DNA of 64,000 bases from Chryseobacterium sp. C-71 (GTDB lineage: Bacteria > Bacteroidota > Bacteroidia > Flavobacteriales > Weeksellaceae). Shown here piece after piece: positions 59,421-64,000 of this stretch. The DNA lies in the NCBI RefSeq assembly GCF_020911865.1, contig NZ_CP087131.1, positions 3,782,001 to 3,846,000 of the forward strand. The letters run 5' to 3'. A program made the position numbers and the translations under genes. Numbering within the stretch: position 1 is the stretch's first letter; the number at the start of each line of letters is the position of its first letter. A model generated the notes under the pieces. It did not search any database and was not told where the DNA came from. It saw only the letters and a program-made list of their open reading frames with translations.

Positions 59421-61544
59421 ATGAAACTTTGTATTGCCGAAAAACCCAGCGTTGCCAGAGATATTGCCAAAGTATTGGGCGCAACCATGCCTAAACAGGG
59501 CTATATGGAAGGAAACGGCTACTGTGTGACATGGACTTTCGGACATCTTTGTACCCTCAAAGAACCTCACGATTACGGTCCGCAATACAAATCATGGAAT
59601 TTGTTTTTGCTGCCGATTATTCCCAACAATTTCGGAATCAAATTAATTCCGAATCAAGGGGTTGAAAATCAGTTTAAAGTCATCGAAAGATTAGTCGCCG
59701 AATGTGATGAGGTCATTAATTGCGGGGATGCGGGGCAGGAGGGAGAACTCATTCAGCGTTGGGTTTTGCAGAAAGCAAAATGTGACAAACCTGTACAGCG
59801 TTTGTGGATTTCATCCTTGACGGAAGAAGCAATTAAAGAAGGTTTTCAGAAATTAAAACCAGCCGAAGACTATAAAAATCTATATCTCGCAGGAAATGCA
59901 AGAGCGATAGGAGATTGGTTGTTGGGAATCAATGCTACAAGACTTTTTACCAAGAAATTTGGCGGAAACAAAGCAGTTTTATCCATTGGAAGAGTGCAGA
60001 CTCCGACTTTGGCAATGCTCGTTCAGCGTCAGAAAGAAATTGATGCGTTCTCCACCGAAGAATATTGGGAACTGAAAACCAAATACCGTGACGTTATTTT
60101 CAATGCGGCAATCGACCGTTTAAAAACATTAGACCGTGCCGAAAAAGGGTTGGAATATTTAAAGGTCAATCCCTTTGAAATTCTTTCATTTGAAATTAAA
60201 GAAGGAAAAGAAAAAAATCCAAGACTGTTTGACTTGACCGGACTTCAGGTGGAAGCCAATAAAAAGTTTGGTTATTCTGCAGACAGTACTTTAAAATATA
60301 TTCAAAGTCTTTACGAGAAAAAGCACGTCACTTATCCGCGTGTTGATACGACGTATTTATCCGAAAGTTTATATCCGAAAATTGGAGGAATTCTTCAAAG
60401 TATGGTTATTTACAAAGATTTAATTTCGCCTTTGCTGGAACAGCCGATTCCAAAATCGAAAGCAGTTTTTGATGATGCGAAAGTAACCGATCACCATGCG
60501 ATTATTCCGACTGAAATTCCGCCGACTCAGAATTTAACGAGAGAAGAAAAACTGATTTATGATTTAATTGCGAAGCGTTTTATCGCCGTATTTTATCCTG
60601 AATGTAAAATTTCTAACACTTTGGTGGAAGCTCAGGTAGCAACGATTCCGTTTAAAACAAGTGGAAGACAAATTCTTGAACCAGGTTGGAGAACTGTTTA
60701 TGCAAAAGACGCCAAAGATGAACCGACCGATAAAGAAAAAGATAAGGACGAAGAACAGACGATTCCTGAATTTAAAGTTGGAGAAACCGGACCGCACGAA
60801 CCGATGATTCATCAGGGAAAAACTTCGCCTCCAAAAGCTTATACTGAAGCAACTTTACTTCGAGCTATGGAAACTGCCGGAAAACAGGTCGACGATGAAG
60901 AACTTCGTGAAATGTTGAAAAACAACGGTATCGGAAGACCTTCAACCCGTGCGAATATTATCGAAACACTTTTTAAGCGAAAATATATTGAAAGGAAAAA
61001 GAAAAACTTAGTTGCGACTTCGACAGGAATTCAGCTGATCGATACGATTGAAGATGAATTATTGAAAAGCCCCGAATTAACAGGGGAGTGGGAATTGAAG
61101 CTTCGTAAAATCGAGAGTGGTGAATATGAAGCCAATCAATTCAAAGATGAGTTGATTCAAATGATCAGAGAACTCACCAAAAAAGTCGTTGACGGAAAAG
61201 CGAAAGCTTTCACCTTGCATGAAGAAAAAGAAGAGGTTAAAGAAAAGAAAAAACGTGAACCTGCCGTAAAAAAAGAATTACAGTCCTGGGAAGAAACGAA
61301 ATGCCCAAAATGCAAAGCGCACCATCTGATGAAAGGAAAAACCGCAGTCGGATGTTCTGATTTTAAAAACTGCGGCTTTAAAGTTTCATTTGATATTTTT
61401 GGCAAAAAGCTTTCTGATAAACAATTAATTGATTTAGTTTTAAAAGGAAAAACTTCAAAATTAAAAGGTTTCACTACTCATCCGGAAAGTTTAAGTGAAG
61501 GAATTGTCTCACTTTCGTCTGAATTTGTGACGGTTTTGCAATAA
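59421..61544 (+). CDS. topB: DNA topoisomerase III (type IA)
   Basis: 707 residues. Toprim (about 1-135) with AEKPSVARDIA at the N-terminus and CGDAGQEGELIQRWV near 108 (metal-binding Glu/Asp). Type IA core with YPRVDTTYLSE near 312-322, holding the active-site Tyr, VTDHHAIIPTEIPPT near 355, and NNGIGRPSTRANIIETL near 505. C-terminal zinc-binding Cys (CPKCKAHHLMKGKTAVGCSDFKNC near 629). It relaxes or decatenates DNA and resolves recombination intermediates. Length is typical. Preceded by repeat DNA. Confidence 0.95.
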   Translation: MKLCIAEKPSVARDIAKVLGATMPKQGYMEGNGYCVTWTFGHLCTLKEPHDYGPQYKSWNLFLLPIIPNNFGIKLIPNQGVENQFKVIERLVAECDEVINCGDAGQEGELIQRWVLQKAKCDKPVQRLWISSLTEEAIKEGFQKLKPAEDYKNLYLAGNARAIGDWLLGINATRLFTKKFGGNKAVLSIGRVQTPTLAMLVQRQKEIDAFSTEEYWELKTKYRDVIFNAAIDRLKTLDRAEKGLEYLKVNPFEILSFEIKEGKEKNPRLFDLTGLQVEANKKFGYSADSTLKYIQSLYEKKHVTYPRVDTTYLSESLYPKIGGILQSMVIYKDLISPLLEQPIPKSKAVFDDAKVTDHHAIIPTEIPPTQNLTREEKLIYDLIAKRFIAVFYPECKISNTLVEAQVATIPFKTSGRQILEPGWRTVYAKDAKDEPTDKEKDKDEEQTIPEFKVGETGPHEPMIHQGKTSPPKAYTEATLLRAMETAGKQVDDEELREMLKNNGIGRPSTRANIIETLFKRKYIERKKKNLVATSTGIQLIDTIEDELLKSPELTGEWELKLRKIESGEYEANQFKDELIQMIRELTKKVVDGKAKAFTLHEEKEEVKEKKKREPAVKKELQSWEETKCPKCKAHHLMKGKTAVGCSDFKNCGFKVSFDIFGKKLSDKQLIDLVLKGKTSKLKGFTTHPESLSEGIVSLSSEFVTVLQ

Positions 61545-61551
61545 GTAAGGC

Positions 61552-61655
61552 TGGAAGATGGAGGTTTGAAGCCGGAAGTTTATGTAGCCATCAATCAGAC
61601 TTTGTTCAAGTAGTAAAAGCCTTTTTTGCTACGTTTGGTAAACATCCATCTTCCA
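61552..61655. repeat. Inverted repeat after topB
   Basis: TGGAAGATGGA (61552-61562) and TCCATCTTCCA (61645-61655) are exact inverted 11-mers, with inner GTAG/CTAC. It lies between convergent topB and HhH genes and may terminate both or be extragenic repeat. Confidence 0.65.
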
Positions 61656-61660
61656 TCATC

Positions 61661-62965
61661 CTACTTCAAATAAAGCCTCATTCTGGCTTCATATTCCGGT
61701 TTGGTTTTCAAGAATTTCCAAATTTTCTTATCATCGGGATTACTGATTCTGTAAAAAATAATTTTATCAGCAGAATATTTAAAATAGGGATGATTCTTCA
61801 ACCATTCTTCAGGAGCATCTACCAAAGTATAACGTTCAACTTTTGAATTATCGAGTGGAGCAATACTGAGTAACTTTTGAAGTAATTCTTTGTCAATATT
61901 ATACGTCTCTAAAATCTGTTCTTTAGTCATAAATCCACCCAATTTCTTTCTGAAACCAATCATCGAGCCTGCACTTTTTTCATCCAAACCAAATTCTAAT
62001 AACTGTTTGAATGTAATAGAATTCATATCTGTTTTTGAGAAATCTGTTTTTTCCTGCTTAAATTCTGGCTTTTTATCGGTGGAATTTTTTGCCATTGTGG
62101 AAGCATTTAGCTTGATGTAAGGTTTTAATTCTTCAAACTTTTCTGCTGAAATGACAAAACAGTTTTTAATATCATCTAAAGTTTTAAAACTGCCTTTAAG
62201 ATTTCTGTCACGATAATTCACAATCACATTCGCCTGTTTTTCAGAAAATCCTAGAGCCATCCAACCGTTCACATCCAAAGTATTTGGGTCGAAAGAAGTT
62301 TGCGGAGTTTTAGATTTAAATGAATTAGATTTTCCTGCATAAGCATTGAAATTGGCTGGAGTTTTTGAAGGTAAAATCAAATACGGCTCAAGCTTAGCAT
62401 AATTTTCTTCGTTGATAATAAAGCATTCTTTAAACTTTTCTTTGCTCACGAAACTTCCGCCCAAGTAACTTTTGTATTTCAAAATAGCAGCAGCTTGTTT
62501 CTCAGAAAATCCTATATTTTCCCAATCAGTTTGTGAAAGGTGATCAGGATTAAATTTCCTTGTAATGTTTAAAGATTTCTTTTCAAAACTTTTAAAGTTT
62601 GAATTTCCTTTGGCTTCAGAATTAGTTTCAGGAAGTAAAATGAATGCTTCAAGCTGGGTGAATTTTTCCTCAGAAATCGCATAACATTTTTTCAACTGTT
62701 CTTTAGAAAGAAAATTTCCTCCAACAATTTTCTTGTATTTTAGAATTGTAGCAGTTTGCTTATCAGAAAATCCAAGCTTTTGCCATTGATTTTCATCCAA
62801 TTCATTTGGATCGAACTCAGAAAAAGATTCTACGGGTAAGCTTTTAGAGATAAAGGTAACTTCAGGAAAAGGTTCATCAGTTTTCTCGGTGTATTTTTGA
62901 AAGGCAAGTAGCGTTAGTAAGAGCATTCCAAGAAATGCCATCTGCCGGTAGTAATTTTTTTTCAT
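61661..62965 (-). CDS. Protein with repeated helix-hairpin-helix (ComEA-like) domains
   Basis: 434 residues. N-terminal membrane anchor (MAFLGMLLLTLLAFQKY, about 9-25). Then three tandem units of about 100 residues, each like FDPNELDENQWQKLGFSDKQTATILKYKKIVGGNFLSKEQLKKCY, and a fourth shorter unit, each of them a helix-hairpin-helix DNA-binding fold, followed by a unique end. HhH multimers bind double-stranded DNA nonspecifically; ComEA proteins do this for uptake in competent cells. DNA uptake is inferred only; the repeated layout is typical in Bacteroidota. Confidence 0.85.
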   Translation of the reverse strand: MKKNYYRQMAFLGMLLLTLLAFQKYTEKTDEPFPEVTFISKSLPVESFSEFDPNELDENQWQKLGFSDKQTATILKYKKIVGGNFLSKEQLKKCYAISEEKFTQLEAFILLPETNSEAKGNSNFKSFEKKSLNITRKFNPDHLSQTDWENIGFSEKQAAAILKYKSYLGGSFVSKEKFKECFIINEENYAKLEPYLILPSKTPANFNAYAGKSNSFKSKTPQTSFDPNTLDVNGWMALGFSEKQANVIVNYRDRNLKGSFKTLDDIKNCFVISAEKFEELKPYIKLNASTMAKNSTDKKPEFKQEKTDFSKTDMNSITFKQLLEFGLDEKSAGSMIGFRKKLGGFMTKEQILETYNIDKELLQKLLSIAPLDNSKVERYTLVDAPEEWLKNHPYFKYSADKIIFYRISNPDDKKIWKFLKTKPEYEARMRLYLK

Positions 62966-63257
62966 TCGTTTATTTTATGTTTTATTTAGTGAGATATTGA
63001 AAATTGGAGCAATTTCATCGTCAGACGAAATATCTCAAAAGTGAAATATCTTACAATAAAGTTAAGAATTTATTTAATTCAAAACTAAATTCAAATAAAA
63101 ATTTATTTAAACAATGTTTGGTAGTCAGTTGTTTTATTGTGAAATTGTGTTTTTTTTGAAAAGGAAATTGTTCAAGACTTTTTGATAATCTATTTTGCAT
63201 TTCTATAGTTCTAGAAATTCAGAATTGATACTAAAGTTAAATTTACGAAATGAAAAC

Positions 63258-63428
63258 TTAAGATTTTGTCCTGTATTTAGTGATTATTTGTACCATAGAA
63301 CCTAAAAAAAGTCCAATCAGTGCACTTCTCAGAAACAAATTAACTTTAAAAATAAAACTAATGATGATAAGGCATAATAAAATCCCAGCAATCATCATTA
63401 AATACTTTTGGCTTGTAATTTTAATCAT
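63258..63428 (-). CDS. Small membrane protein (56 residues)
   Basis: A 56-codon ORF (ATG 63426-63428, TAA 63258-63260) starts 15 bp after the MerR gene stop. It has two hydrophobic helices (about 11-27, MMIAGILLCLIIISFIF; 36-48, SALIGLFLGSMVQ) and a basic end KYRTKS. Below 60 codons, so easily missed. No family recognised. Cotranscription with the MerR regulator is likely from spacing; a shared role is inferred. Confidence 0.65.
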   Translation of the reverse strand: MIKITSQKYLMMIAGILLCLIIISFIFKVNLFLRSALIGLFLGSMVQIITKYRTKS

Positions 63429-63442
63429 TCGAAATTATATTT

Positions 63443-63787
63443 TTATTCAGAATCTTTTTCTACCAATGAGTCTTTCAGCTTCAGCAATTCAGCTTTTACA
63501 AATTCCAGTCGGTCAATTAAAGTAACTGTCTCAGAGATTTTTGAGTTGGTGGTCAGCGCAATTCTCGCTCCGTCAAGCGTATAACCTTTTTCTTTCACCA
63601 AGTGATAGATGATTTTCAGGTTTTTGATGTCTTCCGGAGTGAAATATCGGTTTCCTTTCTTGTTTTTTTTGGGTTTGATGATTGGGAATTCCTGTTCCCA
63701 ATATCTTATCAATGAAGCGTTTACGTCGAATGCTTTAGCAACTTCTCCTATCGAATAATACAGTTTGTCGGGTAAATTTGTCTTCAT
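63443..63787 (-). CDS. MerR family transcriptional regulator
   Basis: 114 residues. MerR winged-helix N-terminus with YSIGEVAKAFDVNASLIRYWEQEF (about 11-34) and wing NKKGNRYFTPEDIKNLKIIYHLVKEKG; a short coiled-coil C-terminus follows (LIDRLEFVKAELLKLKDSL). No Cys-rich ligand site, so it is the small unliganded MerR type common in Bacteroidota. It would bind an operator between -35 and -10. Divergent from a downstream regulator gene; a 56-residue membrane protein follows in the same transcript. Confidence 0.9.
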   Translation of the reverse strand: MKTNLPDKLYYSIGEVAKAFDVNASLIRYWEQEFPIIKPKKNKKGNRYFTPEDIKNLKIIYHLVKEKGYTLDGARIALTTNSKISETVTLIDRLEFVKAELLKLKDSLVEKDSE

Positions 63788-63845
63788 TGTAGATGATCCT
63801 GAAAATTCAAAGATAAATATTTTTTAAGCTCGGGTACAAATACAC

Positions 63846-63877
63846 GTTGTAAAATGTTCAGGTTAAATGTATTTTTG
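63846..63877 (+). promoter_or_regulatory. Bacteroidota-type promoter
   Basis: GTTG (63846-63849), a 20-nt spacer, and TATTTTTG (63870-63877) fit TTG-N19-21-TAnnTTTG. It points to the gene starting at 63905, about 28 bp downstream. Confidence 0.7.
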
Positions 63878-63904
63878 TCTTCTTTCACACTTAATAAAAT
63901 CAGG

Positions 63905-64000
63905 ATGAATTCTATCTCGGTATTGCAAATCAATCTTTTTCAGTCAGAGAAAAACGCTCCGGATTTTTATTTTAATACTTTAAAAAATCACTTGGTTTCG
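63905..64000 (+). CDS. N-terminal start of an unidentified protein, cut by window edge
   Basis: ATG 63905 opens 32 codons to the edge (MNSISVLQINLFQ then SEKNAPDFYFNTLKNHLVS). A promoter and a plausible leader lie just upstream. The start resembles those of AraC-type regulators in Chryseobacterium (short N-terminal sequence followed by an FYxNT motif), but that is a weak clue. The rest of the gene is outside the window. Confidence 0.5.
   Translation, partial: MNSISVLQINLFQSEKNAPDFYFNTLKNHLVS

Noticed and set aside
63280..63525. Plus-strand ORF over the MerR unit
   Set aside because: It overlaps the MerR regulator and the 56-residue membrane gene on the other strand and looks like their reverse complement.

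Overview
The window reads as chromosome of a Flavobacteriales bacterium (Bacteroidota), most like Chryseobacterium or a close Weeksellaceae relative. The grounds are low GC, a type IX secretion C-terminal domain, the aerotolerance (Bat) operon order, Bacteroidota promoters of the TTG-N19-21-TAnnTTTG type, many small lipoproteins, and family matches (RlmB, MarC, BglX, TopB, GNAT-nitrilase fusion, AraC regulators). No rRNA, tRNA or CRISPR array was seen. Genus is inference; no database was consulted.

Layout. 1-5 kb: lipoprotein (cut by the window edge), rRNA methyltransferase RlmB, DinB protein, a PNGase F-like T9SS cargo and another secreted protein. 5-13.5 kb: moxR-DUF58-BatD-like-batA-batB-batC-batD, then marC. 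13.6-18.3 kb: isochorismate synthase and a surface-signalling locus (lipoprotein, ECF sigma factor with a membrane-spanning C-terminal extension, outer-membrane-like protein). The same 30-bp promoter-like motif precedes this operon and the neighbouring PrcB-like lipoprotein. 18.3-25.3 kb: thioesterases, an acyltransferase, a 20-residue peptide gene, PadR-PspC, a frameshifted XAC2610-like gene, an HD hydrolase, and a cobalamin riboswitch not followed by a B12 transport gene. 25.3-27.6 kb: an IS5-family element that replaced the tail of an ABC ATPase. 27.6-38.8 kb: TPR-HTH regulator, GNAT-nitrilase fusion, catalase KatE with a coupled unknown gene, CinA, an IS3 element, a ferritin-like protein with a histone-like tail, SemiSWEET. 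39-50.5 kb: acyl-CoA dehydrogenase, GT14 glycosyltransferase, AraC regulator, a degenerate DEAD-box protein next to a cold-shock protein, and two divergent histidine kinases, one a LOV (blue-light) kinase with its own response regulator. 50.6-52 kb: IS256 element. 52-57.6 kb: BglX and metNIQ, the latter preceded by a Met-rich leader peptide and an intrinsic terminator. 57.7-64 kb: frameshifted phosphoesterase, DUF2652, TopB, HhH protein, small membrane protein, MerR regulator and the start of a regulator.

The strongest candidates for new biology are: (1) the metNIQ leader at 57388-57619, which looks like ribosome-mediated transcription attenuation responding to methionine (34 codons, 8 Met, a MMM run, a terminator, and a 7-nt antiterminator pairing inside the ORF); (2) the apparently membrane-tethered ECF sigma factor with a duplicated promoter motif; (3) the cobalamin riboswitch upstream of a 24-codon hydrophobic ORF and a thioesterase; (4) the free-standing 20-residue amphipathic peptide gene.

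Three intact-looking insertion sequences (IS5, IS3, IS256 families), each with inverted ends and a target duplication, plus two or three frameshifted genes, point to recent genome wear. Frameshifts could also be sequence errors.
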